A DNA stretch of 64,000 bases from Jaapia argillacea MUCL 33604 (taxonomy: Eukaryota > Basidiomycota > Agaricomycetes > Jaapiales > Jaapiaceae), in assembly GCA_000697665.1 (NCBI GenBank), contig KL197751.1, positions 43,500-107,499 on the forward strand. The letters run 5' to 3'. Under the pieces are notes generated by a model that searched no databases, had not been told where the DNA came from, and worked only from the letters and a program-made list of their open reading frames with translations. The position numbers and the translations under genes are program-made. This document shows positions 12,016-22,864 of this stretch, piece after piece (position 1 is the first letter of the stretch; every line of letters starts with the position of its first letter).

Positions 12016-15000
12016 ATGATCCCAACTCGCTCAACAGGCTCAGCGGCTGCGCGAACTTTGCGAGTGGCCTCGGGTGTAAGCAGGCGACAACCGAACATCA
12101 AGCAAGCAGCACTTGGACCTGTGGCGAGATCCCACAAGGCTACTGCTCTAGCTAGTCGTGGGGGCTCGTTATCAAAGAGTACCAATCTCTATTCTACTTC
12201 TGTTTGCAGCACGAGGGCGTTTGCTACTGTAGCTGGGGAAGCAAGTGAGTTTCCTCCGTTCGAGGGTCTCCTGCGACAGTTCACCTTGTTCGATGTTAAT
12301 AGCGACCTCTCGGAAACCCCACTTCGACAAGATCTTGATTGCGAACAGGTGAGTTGGCTTGGGTTGTATCCGTGTGGTGGCCATCATAACTTTCAATACT
12401 CCTCAGAGGCGAAATCGCGTGCCGGGTCATTCGTACGGCCAAGAAGTTGGGAATCAAGACCGTAGCGGTGTATAGCGATGTTGACGCCGATGCTTTGCAT
12501 GTCCAAATGGTGCGTAGTCAATAAACCTGTTTGAAAATCCATTTACTCAAGGATTGGATTGGGTTTTAGGCCGATGAGGCCTATTGCATAGGGCCTGCTC
12601 CCTCGTCAGAGAGTTATGTGAGCATTCAAGAGCCCAACAGTATACATATGGACTGTTTTGACGTGTTTCTATGGCGGATAGCTACGGATGGACAAAATTA
12701 TTGAAGTGTGTCGTTCCAGTGGAGCACAGGTATGTTTTTGATCGCCTTGAACTCCCCTTCCCCTCGTTGAAACCGTTGGAAAGGCTATACATCCAGGGTA
12801 AAGCGACTCGATTCTATCCAGTTGCAGGAATTTCAGGCTCACTCTGGGTTTAGCTACGGGTTCCTTAGCGAGAATGCGAAATTTGCGAAACGCTTGGCAG
12901 AGGAGGGTATCGTCTTCATTGGCCCTCCGGAATCTGCTATCACGAGTATGGGGTCGAAGAGGTCAGATTGTATTCTGATCTTGCCCACCCTGTGACTCAC
13001 GACATTCGTAGTGAATCCAAGAATATTATGCTCAGTTGGGTCACAACATCCCTTCACTGCTCCTCCATATCTCATGAAGTTTCTCCATTTAGAGGCTGGA
13101 GTTCCATGTGTTCCTGGCTATCACGGTGATAACCAGGATCCCAACTTTCTTTACGAAGAGTCAATAAAGATTGGTTAGTCCACATCCCCGGTTCAGCGCT
13201 GATTGGAACTCAAATACACCTCCCCTTCACCTTTAGGTTTCCCAGTCCTGATCAAAGCTACCCACGGCGGAGGCGGGAAAGGGATGCGAATTGTTCACTC
13301 ATCCGAGCCCTCAGAATTTTTCGAAGCCCTCACTTCAGCCAAACGCGAGTCCATAAAATCCTTCGGTGACGATACAGTACTTGTAGAGAAGTATATCGTG
13401 CGACCTAGACATATTGAGGTGCAAGTGTTTGCCGATGAGATGGGGGATGCTGTGAGTTTGTGGGAGAGAGATTGTTCGGTTCAGCGTAGGAACCAGAAGA
13501 TTATTGAGGAAGTGCGTCGAAGGATTTTGCCTTTGGATCGTGTACTGACTTGTGTTCTTAGGCGCCCGCTCCTGGATTATCTCCCGAGTTACGTGCGGAT
13601 CTCAGTGCGAAAGCTATTGCTGCTGCCAAGGCTGTCAACTATGTCGGCGCAGGGACGGTAGAGTTCATATTCGATAATGACACCGAAAAGTTCTACTTTA
13701 TGGAAATGTGGGTCTCCCTTTCATCTGGTGTTTTCGTAAGATCTCAATGTTGTTCTGGTCCCTAGGAACACTCGCTTGCAAGTTGAACATCCTGTCACGG
13801 AGATGATCACTGGACTGGATCTTGTCGAGTGGCAGCTGGAGGTGAAACCCAACTCAATTCCTTATCCTTACCCATTGCTGATTGTCGTCTCGTACTGTGT
13901 TGTAGGTCGCGGCCGGAAACCCACTTCCTCTTCCACAATCGTCCATCCCACTGCAAGGCCACGCGTTCGAGGCACGTATCTACGCCGAGAACCCTCGCAA
14001 TAACTTCCTGCCTGACTCAGGTCCTCTCCTCTACCTTTCCACTCCAACCCCAACCCACATATTTGCGCCCACCATCTCTCCAACCTCCTCTGCCTCTGCT
14101 TCAGGATCAACCGCGGAATCTGCGCTCTATCCCGCGATTGACGCCGCCCCACGTATCGCTCCTTCTGTCCGACTCGAACAAGGGTTTACAGAGGGTTCTC
14201 AAATTGGGGTTTTTTATGACCCAATGATTGCCAAGCTTGTGGTGCATGGTAAAGATCGTACCGAGGCGTTGCGGGTACTGAGGAAGGCGCTTGAAGAGTA
14301 CAGAGTTGTCGGTGTTTCGACCAATGTGGAATTCTTGCGAACTCTGGCGAGTAATGATGCCTTCATCAGTGGAGAAGTAGAAACGGGATTCATTCCAGTG
14401 AGTCATCTGTTCACGACAAAAGGGCGTTCTCATCGCTAATTTCTGCCTTCTGTCATGCAGAAACATCACGACCAGTTGTTCCCTGTCCTACCTGAGCCGT
14501 CAGCAGAGCTATTCGCCCAGGCTGCCTTATTCGTGGTGTTGCGCGACTATTCTTCCACCAACTCTACAACATCTGTGTCTCCTTGGAGCACACTAGTCTC
14601 CCGGCGTTTCGGTGGGGACACCTACGAGCGCATCATCACCCTTCAGCAGGACGATGCCTCAGCCGAACTCGTTACAGTCCATATCAAGGCCAAGGCTGGA
14701 GTATTTGACATCGAAGTCAGGACTCCTACCATCACCCAGTCGTTCTCTTCTATTCCCGCTCAGCTCACTTCTCCAACCGATCTGGCGACCACGATAGGAG
14801 CTCAGTTTCTACGCACGACCATCGTTTCTCAACGACCACCGCCCAACGTGCCTGCTTCGACTTCCCCAAATACCATGGAACGCCTCCACGTCTTCTCATC
14901 TGGGGGACACAAGATGACTTTCCTTCTTCCATCTCCTAACTGGCTCATCTCCCTCGGCGGAGACGTGTTGAATGCAGCGAAGGGTGCGCTCAAAGCGCCG

Positions 15001-15204
15001 ATGCCCAGTCTGGTCGTTGAAGTTCGCGTGAGTATCGGGGACAAGATTGAGAAAGGTCAGGCGGTGGTTGTGTTGGAGAGTATGAAGACAGAGACAGTGT
15101 TGAGGAGCAACGTAGCCGGAGTCGTGAAAGGGATTGGATGCAAGAAAGGAGAAATGGTCGAGGAGGGTCGAGAACTTGTGGATATTGAGGAGGAAGAGAG
15201 TTAG
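12016..15204 (+). CDS. mccA: 3-methylcrotonyl-CoA carboxylase, biotin-carrying alpha subunit
   Basis: Mitochondrial enzyme of leucine breakdown. It carboxylates its own biotin using ATP and bicarbonate and passes the carboxyl group to 3-methylcrotonyl-CoA on the beta subunit. The N-terminus is rich in Arg, Ser and Ala without acidic residues for about 70 residues, as in a mitochondrial presequence. Exons join to [33 protein letters not shown], the ATP-grasp loop [11 protein letters not shown], then [15 protein letters not shown] and [21 protein letters not shown]. After a long linker domain, the C-terminal biotinyl domain has the biotin lysine in VLESMKTE (about 15080). This differs from the common AMKM; my recollection is that fungal MCC subunits have the SMKT form. 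The stop is at 15204. Acetyl-CoA, propionyl-CoA and pyruvate carboxylases are less likely because of size and the SMKT site. Confidence 0.92.
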
Positions 15205-15430
15205 ATGTGTTTTATATACAGAAGTGACTATGGTCGAACAAAAGTTCTTTTCTTTCTGTGTTATGTACTGGCGGATGGTACCCCAGCGTATCATCTCAGC
15301 GTTGGAGCGACCTCGCCCACCATAACACGATTTCTGTAGGAGGCAACCATCGGTCTGTGGTGACGAACGTCACAGTCACGAATTCAAACTCTTCTTAGCC
15401 TCTCATCTCACTTGTGCAGCAGATTTCAGT

Positions 15431-17734
15431 ATGCCGCAGGTCCCCAAACGTTCAAAGTACGTAGCCAGCCTAAACTATCACTCATTTCTGACCAATTGTT
15501 CGCCAGAAACATGTAAATGCAGCTCGTAACGGCAGTTTGGACAGTTTGGAGGCTTTGCTGGAATACCTGCGCGATCGCCCGCCGATTGATGCAGCTGTAG
15601 ACCTTGTCGCTCCCCTTTTGCACGCCTTAAACTCGACTCAGAAGCCGAGTTTGCGTGCGACAACACTCAATGTTCACATTCTGAATGTGGTCGACGCTGC
15701 GTTGTGTGGCATCTACCAGGTGCTGCTTCGGCGCCCTAGTAGTGACCGTATGTTCAGGCTCGTGCTCGACGGCTGGCCTGACCTTTGGTCGTGGCTCGAG
15801 TTTCTACTCGAACATTGTGTCCTCGACTCCACCATCTTTGGTGAGCAGGCGAAAGCTGCGGCTGCGACCTCTTTTGTGAACATCATCATGATGTTGTCAT
15901 GGCACGAAGATTTTTGTGATCCCTTGATAGAGACCCCTGAGGTCCTCTCATCGGTTTTGTGTCTTTGGACGCGTCAGGCTAGAGAGAAGGACTTTTCCCT
16001 TGTGTCCCAGACTGGCGCTGTTCTACCTTCAGCCGCTAAGGCCTTGGAACCCTTTTCTTTCAGCGCTCCCACGCTTGAAAACATGCTACATCTTGTAGAT
16101 GGAAGCTACGAGCAGTTATGTTCCATTGCCGTGGAGCACCTTCGCGTGTGTCTACTCCAAAAGCCTTTGGACATATCCAACGTCCTCGCAGATGTCAATG
16201 TTCTTCATTGGCTGATGCGCGAGCCCGAACTAGTATCGGTGGCCACTTTCCACCGTCGGTCAATTGCTTCAATTACCACTGCGCTCTTCGCCGTCGCCTC
16301 GCATCCCTTGTCTCGCGATCCTGTCGAGCGAGACGCCGCTCAGGCCTGCATCATTAAATGTGCGAGTGCCATTGCATCCTGTGTGGAAATCTTAGATGGA
16401 TATGATCTGATCAAAGAGACTTTGAACGCTGGCTGTCTGCAAGCGATTCTCGCCAGCCAGAAATGGTTTTTTGCCGACCCCCTCCCATTGGACTACTGCG
16501 ATCCTCGCATTTTCCTCCTTTCTGATGTATTTCCGAAGTACCTCATATACCGCCCTCTCCTCATGGAGGCCGAAGCCTCCCTTGCGAGGATTGTTTCGAC
16601 TGGATTGGCGAAACTCCTCAAGGAAGGTGACCCATTGCTAAAAGCTTGGCTTAAGCTGGAAAGAGTGATACACAGGAGAATATTGGTGCGATGGAAAACG
16701 GAGGGCGTTGAGGTTCTCTATCGTTGCCACAATGAATCGGTACGAGTCGAGAATCTTACCTCATATCTCCACCTACTCATTGAAGTGTAGTGCCAAACGC
16801 GTGGATCAAAAGTTACCTTTCTCAAGTGCAGCGGATGCCTGGAGGTTCAATATTGCACCAAGGAATGCCAAAGGCAAGACTGGAAAAAAGGCAATCATAA
16901 GGTGCTCTGTCAACGACTTCAGGAGAACCGATTATGTGCGGATTCTTGGGTTTCCAGTGGCGGTACCACACTAATTGATGTACAGCTGGACATTCTGCAA
17001 AACTCTCGAGTCGTAACGCAAGATTCGCCGTAGCCGTCGCCCTGCAAGAATTCCGCGAGTGCCGAGATATAATTGTTCAGTTGAAAGAACCCTATCGGGA
17101 CACTCCCTATTCATCCTTGATGCTCAGATACGACCCCGTCGGCGATCCTGTGATCCCTTTCTTCACCGAGATAACCCAAGAGGCTTCGACGGATCCTTCC
17201 TGGCAAAAGCTCTTGCAGCTAGCGAAGGCAACCACCAATCGAGTCATTTGTCGTATATCATTGCCACACGGCGCGACTGTTATCTACCTCTTACGGGTCA
17301 TCTCTACCGACTTTCTGGACTCTAATCCCACGACCATCGACGACATCCTTCGAGAAGACTACACCATCTGGTCTGGGGGTGAAGATCTCGACGAGAAAGG
17401 TTACTGTCGTCTAGGCAAAGTGTACGGGGTTCCAAGGTCTGTGGCTCCTTCACTCTATAAAATTCACGATCTGGCACTTACATTCAAGCCGATTAGGTAC
17501 TCGCAATGGGGCAAAAAGTCCACAGGAGCGACTACAGCAGTTTGGGATCCTGTAATCCTCAACAAGCTGGAGGTATTCGCCGAACCTCATCTCAGTGTGT
17601 CTTCCGATCAAATCAGCGGCGTGCCATATCATCGAAAACGAGAATTTCTTGATGGATGGGTCCGGCGAACAGGTGAAGGTGGTATGTGGGAAGTTAGGGA
17701 AGATGATAAAACGAAGAACGAGATTCGTAAATGA
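15431..17734 (+). CDS. MYND-type zinc-finger protein
   Basis: A protein with a long N-terminal helical region and a MYND zinc finger, a fold used for protein contacts, often in transcription regulators. Start MPQVPKRSK at 15431; the second exon begins near 15508 and runs for about 420 codons. It contains helical, Leu-rich sequence that could form armadillo-like repeats. Splicing from 16740 to 16791 gives the MYND cysteines in frame: CHNESC, KCSGC, QYCTKECQRQDW and NHKVLC. Another intron (about 16937-16985) joins to SGHSAKLSSRNARFAVAVAL, and the frame stays open to 17734. This domain order is common in agaricomycete MYND proteins of unknown role. No SET domain was seen, so it is not a SMYD methyltransferase. 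Convergent with the monooxygenase gene, 115 bp apart. Confidence 0.82.
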
Positions 17735-17849
17735 CGTTGGGTCTTTAGTTTGATAAGATACTCGACAGTGACGCAATCCCCACGACGGATATCCAAGCTT
17801 ATACACCAGATTACATGCTCATACAACTTCTCTCCAATCCTTCCGCACT

Positions 17850-20582
17850 TCACACCTTCGGAACTGGGGGTATATCAACCTCATCTGGGTTGAGGTACCA
17901 CGCACCTGGAGACCAAGTCCATTGAGCGACGGGACACAGATCAAAACACAAAAGTTGCGACTTACGATCACCAGTCAAATGTTTCTCGTTATACGTTTGA
18001 CCATCTCCAAGCCAATAAAATCTATTCTTGACTTTATCCAAGGGCTCCCAATTGAAATCTTCCCAACGAGGGGACGCAAGAGCCCTGACGGCTTGGAGAC
18101 ACGAACCTCAACATCCCTTCCCATTAGACGCGACGAAAATATGGGATGGGGGAAAAGGACTAACCGGGCCATAAACCGACGATACGGCCTTCCTCTTTAC
18201 CCATCTTGTACCAAGAACGACACTTTTCGCTGTACACAGTCTATGAATCACTTCATTTAGCGGAACCGTGCACCGAAGGACAGAGACACCAACTTACCGT
18301 AGGGAAATAATGCTTCCCAGGCCAAACAAGTAACACAAATGAGCGAGATGAGCGACGACCAAAGATAAATATGACAAAGAACCCCGCACGCACCTCCAAA
18401 TACTGATCAAAATCATCCACAGCTTCCTTCTTAACCTCCACACTCTTATACCTCTCCCTCTGTAACTTCAACGTAGCAGCCACAGCATAATCCAATTGTC
18501 TCTCAATAAGAACTAAAAGTGAACCAGAACCGACACCGGAGTTGGGTCCTAAACTCTGGAAGAAATTTGGGAAACCGTCGACTGCTACAGTTAGGTATGT
18601 ACGTGGGTGTGGGGTGTATGCTTCGTGTAAGGAACGTCCGTTTCGGCCGATGAAGGTGAAGGGGTATTGGAAGGATGTGTCGTAACCTGCAAAAAGGTGT
18701 TTTTGAGTGTTGTGGTTGGGGTGGGGGAGGGGAGAGTGGGAAGAGACTGACCTGTGGCGCAAACGAGAACGTCGAGATCGTAATGTTTGCCATCGGCGGT
18801 TTCGATTCCGGTCTCTGTTACTTGTTGAATAGCATCCGTGACGAACTCGACCTAAGTAAAAAGACCCCGTTCAGCAAGCTAGCAAGCTGATGGGGCGGAG
18901 ATAGGGTATGGCTCCTTACATTATCCTCGCAGAGTGCTTCGAGGTACCCAGGTCCGGGAGTCAAACGCCGACACGCAACAGGGAAATCGGGTAGAACTAA
19001 CTCGAACGATGAGTGTCAATTGAATCGAAGAGACAAGGTGGACATTTACTGTGATCCGCGATCCACGGTTTCTTTGCCAGTTTCTTCAACATAGATTCCT
19101 TAAACGCCGCCCTCGCTTCCTCTTGCATCTCACTTCCTCGAAGTGTCGCTGCATGAACTGACTACAAATAAGTCGAACACCAGTGAGTGGGTAGATTTGA
19201 AATCAGGGAAGGGAGGGGAGGGGGGACGGGGGAGGGGGGGGGACATACGTTCAAGTCAGATTCGAGCTCATGTCTGAATTCCTTGTAGAAAGTAGGATCT
19301 TTGAAAGTCGCTTTATTTTCTTCATTGAATTCGACTGTGCGACGCAAGATTTATCGGTGGGTGTCAAGGGAGGTAAAACGACACACGCACAATTCTGAGC
19401 GTCTGGATTGCGTGCTAAAAGTTCTGCCATCTTGGCACCAGAGAACGGGGTCGATAACCATGTTTTCCCTCTGACGAAATTGACTACTTGTTTGACTTTG
19501 GGCTGGAGAGCTGGTACGATCTGGATCGCTGAAGATCCCTTTAAAAGCGGTCAGCACTTCCAAACGCCTCCCACACCAAACAAACGACCAACGAAAAAAG
19601 AAGAAGAGACACTTACAACTCCAATAACACCAACCTTCTTCTCCCCCCAATCCCTAACACCCTCCTCCCACGCACCCTCACTAACATCCCACTGAGCACT
19701 ATGCAACAACCTCCCCCCAAACTTCTCCAACCCCTCAATCTCAGGCCACTTCCACCGACTCAACGTCCCAAAACTAGCAAAAAGCACATCCGCTTCGTCT
19801 TCTATCTCCTCGAACCCACCTCCAGGTAGGGGTTTAGTGAGGATGCGAAGACGAAGGTGCCAGCGGGAGGTGGGTTCGTCCCAGGCGGCGTGGATGAGTT
19901 CATGTGAGAGTTTGAGGTATTTGTGGACTTTGTATTTGGTGGCTACGTTTTCGAGGTAGGCGCGGATCTCGGGGCCTGGGGCGTAGAATGCTGACCAGTC
20001 GGTCTGGGGGAGGGATTGTGGGTTGGGTTAGATGGGGTTTAGAGGAAGAGGTGGGGGAGGGAGGGAGGTGCTCACGTTCTCTTCGAATGTGTATTGGTAC
20101 TGCAGATCGGGATTAGTGTGGGGGCTTGGAAATTGGAGATGGGAAACGTACGCAATGGGCTGGGATGTCGCAGGCTAGGCCCTACACAGACGACAATCCT
20201 GTCAGTGACTGGTCGATAGATCATATCCGAAAAGTGAGGGGCTTACGGGGTATTTGTTAGAATACCAAGTTCCACCAACGCCTGCATTCTTATCATAAAT
20301 CGTCAACTCAAGGTTCGGAACCCGTTGAGGAAACCTATTCCCCATTCAGTCGAGCGTTGGATGAGGTGATGCATAGAGAGAGACCTACCGAATGCCAGCT
20401 GCAATCCCACTAAACCCAGCACCGATAACGACGACTTTCATAGGCCGGTACTCATCAATTGAGAAGTCGCCCAGTTTGAAATCATCCTTGACAACTCCAT
20501 TGACTCCATTCACCAGCTCAGGCTTGGGAATAGCCGGCTCAGGATCTGCGACGCTCAGAGTATGCAAAACGCCTCCAGACAT
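17850..20582 (-). CDS. FAD/NADPH-dependent monooxygenase, Baeyer-Villiger/FMO type
   Basis: Flavoprotein that inserts one oxygen atom into a ketone or oxidises a heteroatom with NADPH. Start MSGGVLHTLSVAD at 20582. The FAD Rossmann motif is VVVIGAGFSGIAAGIR. Further on come GGTWYSNKYPGLACDIPAH, the BVMO/FMO fingerprint FGGRLLHSAQW (F-x-G-x3-H-x3-W), and a second Rossmann motif VGVIGVGSSAIQIVPAL for NADPH. A late ATG motif reads DVLVCATGYDTSFQYPF. The gene has many introns; the last exons give CRSWYKMGKEEGRIVGLWP, SPRWEDFNWEPLD and a C-terminus WYLNPDEVDIPPVPKV. No signal peptide or clear membrane anchor was seen, so it is probably cytosolic. Substrate unknown. No secondary-metabolite backbone gene is nearby. 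One intron (about 19243-19160) is strikingly C-rich on the coding strand. Confidence 0.88.
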
Positions 20583-20664
20583 GGTTGGAGAGTCTGGGGG
20601 TGTTATCGGAGGGGGAATTGGACTGCGTGGAAGCTGGGACCTTGGGTTAATAACATGGGCAGGA

Positions 20665-20670
20665 TATATA
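20665..20670 (-). promoter_or_regulatory. TATA-box candidate of the monooxygenase gene
   Basis: A TATATA run, reading TATATATCC on the minus strand, lies about 85 bp upstream of the monooxygenase start codon. Distance and orientation suit a core promoter. No transcript data support it. Confidence 0.4.
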
Positions 20671-21107
20671 GTTATCGAAGCAAGCCTGGGGAGGGGCTCA
20701 TCTGACCCAAATGCAAGTCAATCAGGGATGAAAGGCCGGATAAAGTGTTTAGGAGGTGAGGGCCGTTTTCGATTTAGCGGGGAGAGTTTCCATAACTGGG
20801 CTCGGGTTTCACAGACGATTCATCGGAGAGGTGAGGGATTTGTCAGGAGTTTATGGATGGTTTGCGTTTTGGACTGCTGGTGATGGTAAGGACTGTGGTT
20901 GTCGGGTAACTGGGGCAGGCTCGTGATGTGTTTTGGTATAACGAATGTTCGATCGCGAGCAATCTTAAACTGTCATTCTAGGTTATACTGTTCTCCCTCT
21001 TGCGATGGTGTTCGAGTATCGACTCCTTGTGCTCAGTCTCCAAACCATTCATGCTGAATGATTGATGCCTGGCAGAGGCGCGAGCTGAGTGGCAGGATGG
21101 CATTGGA

Positions 21108-21167
21108 GGTGACGACAGGTGACGGGAAGTAACGCACGAGTCACACTAGGTAACAGTCGAGTCACAC
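21108..21167 (+). promoter_or_regulatory. Paired direct repeats upstream of the DUS2-like gene
   Basis: Two GGTGACG words start 10 bp apart (21108 and 21118), followed by two identical CGAGTCACAC words start to start 21 bp apart (21137 and 21158). Spacing of one and two DNA turns puts each pair on one face of the helix. GAGTCA resembles AP-1/bZIP sites. The region lies between divergent genes, 30-90 bp before the DUS2 start, so it could serve either. The rest of the 614-bp spacer (20583-21196) shows nothing else I recognise besides the TATA run. Confidence 0.35.
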
Positions 21168-21196
21168 ACATTTGCAGAGTCAACCAAGGACGACCG

Positions 21197-22783
21197 ATGC
21201 TCCAGCGCTTGTCCACCTCCCTCTCCAAACAAATCATGACCCGACGCCCCTACTCTCCCTCGCCATCCTCCCCTCGTCCCTCCAAGAAACCACGGATCGA
21301 CCACCTCACCTCCGACGACTTCAAAGATGGTGTAATGCTCGCTCCAATGGTCCGCTCAGGCGTCTGTACGTCAGCCCACCCTCTTCACCCCTAATTCACC
21401 ATCATTAACACGCTCAGAAGTACCCACACGTCTCTTTGCTTTAAAACACGGTGCAAAACTCGTATGGGCACCTGAGATTGTAGATAAAGCAATCTTACAT
21501 TCTGAACGAGTGGTCGATCGTGAGTCATCCTCCCCTCACCCATCCCTTCATCCTAATTCGTGTTTGTTTGGTTGGTTGTGGAAAGCGATAACGGGTGTAA
21601 TCTCATACAACGGCAAAAGTCGAGCAATGTTCACAACCCACCCCCTCGAAAAACCCTACCTAATCTACCAAATCGGTTCATCCGATCCCAGTCTCGCAGT
21701 CCAAGCAGCAAAGATGGTACTTCAAGACGTATCAGGCATAGACCTCAACTGCGGCTGCCCCAAACCTTTCTCAACTCACTCCGGAATGGGAGCAGCCCTA
21801 CTATCCACACCCGACCTCCTCTGCTCAATCCTCACAGCCCTCCGCACAGAACTCCCACCACATATAACAGTCTCCGCAAAAATCAGGTTGTTACCCAACC
21901 AAGAAGACACCTTGAAGCTGGTTGAGAAGATCGTGAATACTGGTATTAGTGCTTTGACCGTACATTGTCGGACGAGGAATCAGAGGATGAAGGAGAGAGC
22001 CGTTATTGAGAGGTTGAAGGAGATCGTTGAGTTTGTGGAAGGGATGGGGAAAGGGATCGCGGTTATTGCGAATGGAGATTGTCTCTCGTGGGAGGACGCC
22101 AAGAGAGTACGAGCTATCACAGGTCAGGGTTGTCCTAGATCTCATTCTTGGATTTCTCGCTTAACGTTCCATGTGATCCCCAGGTGCCCATTCCGTCATG
22201 ATCGCCACAGCAGCAGAATCAAACCCAACATGTTTCTCACCCACCCCTCTCGTCGATATCGAAAAGACCCTAATCCCACCCTACGTCCAAATGGTATTCC
22301 ATCATCTCAATCCCTACCTAACCAAAACTGATTTTCTTTTCTAAATAGTGCAAATACCTAGGGAATTTTTGGGCCAACACCAAATGGTCCATCATACAAT
22401 TCAGAGGTTCCCTCTCAACGCTCAAAAGAACCGAATGTATAGCCATCAAAGATTCATTGGCTAAAGCAAAAAGTTATGACGACATGAACGAATTCGTCGG
22501 AGGACAATGGGATGGCGAACAAGTCTTTCAGGAGATCGTAGAGGTTATACAAGCGAGGGAGAATACTCCCCTTTCTCTTGCGGTTAATGTGGATGAAGCG
22601 AACGAGAATCGGGATGAGAGTGTACCGTTGGTGACACCCCCAGCTACGCAGAACCCGGAGCCTCCTGGTTTATGGGCTCCTCTCGCTCCTGCCAACGCGC
22701 TTAGAGCTCCTGTACCTGCTATGATTTCAAGACAGGACGTCGTATCGCCCACTCCAGGTGACGTTGTACCACTCCCATCGTAG
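21197..22783 (+). CDS. DUS2: tRNA-dihydrouridine synthase, Dus2/Smm1 type
   Basis: FMN-dependent enzyme reducing a uridine in the D-loop of tRNAs (position 20 in the Dus2 class). The start is either 21197 (MLQRLSTSLSKQ, somewhat presequence-like) or 21236 (MTRRPYSPSP); both are in frame. Splices at about 21366-21420 and 21521-21586 give LAPMVRSGVLPTRLFALKHGA and RVVDPITGVISYNGKSR. The core shows GIDLNCGCPKPFSTHSGMGAALL with the catalytic cysteine in GCPK, then VSAKIRLL, LTVHCRTRNQR, IAVIANGDCLSWEDA and SVMIATAAESNPTCF. The order matches Dus2 better than Dus1, Dus3 or Dus4. The tail after the helical domain is Pro-rich and disordered; no double-stranded-RNA-binding domain was seen, unlike animal DUS2. 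Convergent with the ASK1 gene, 82 bp apart. Confidence 0.9.
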
Positions 22784-22864
22784 TTACCTCGTAGATTCTA
22801 TCTTGTATCTTGATATCTACTCCACCTCCAATATTGACCTTGGATGATCGTAAACGACCCAACC

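Noticed and set aside
15060-15100. Biotin site SMKT instead of AMKM as a damaged site
   Set aside because: The biotin lysine and flanking Met are present, and I recall SMKT as normal for fungal MCC alpha subunits.
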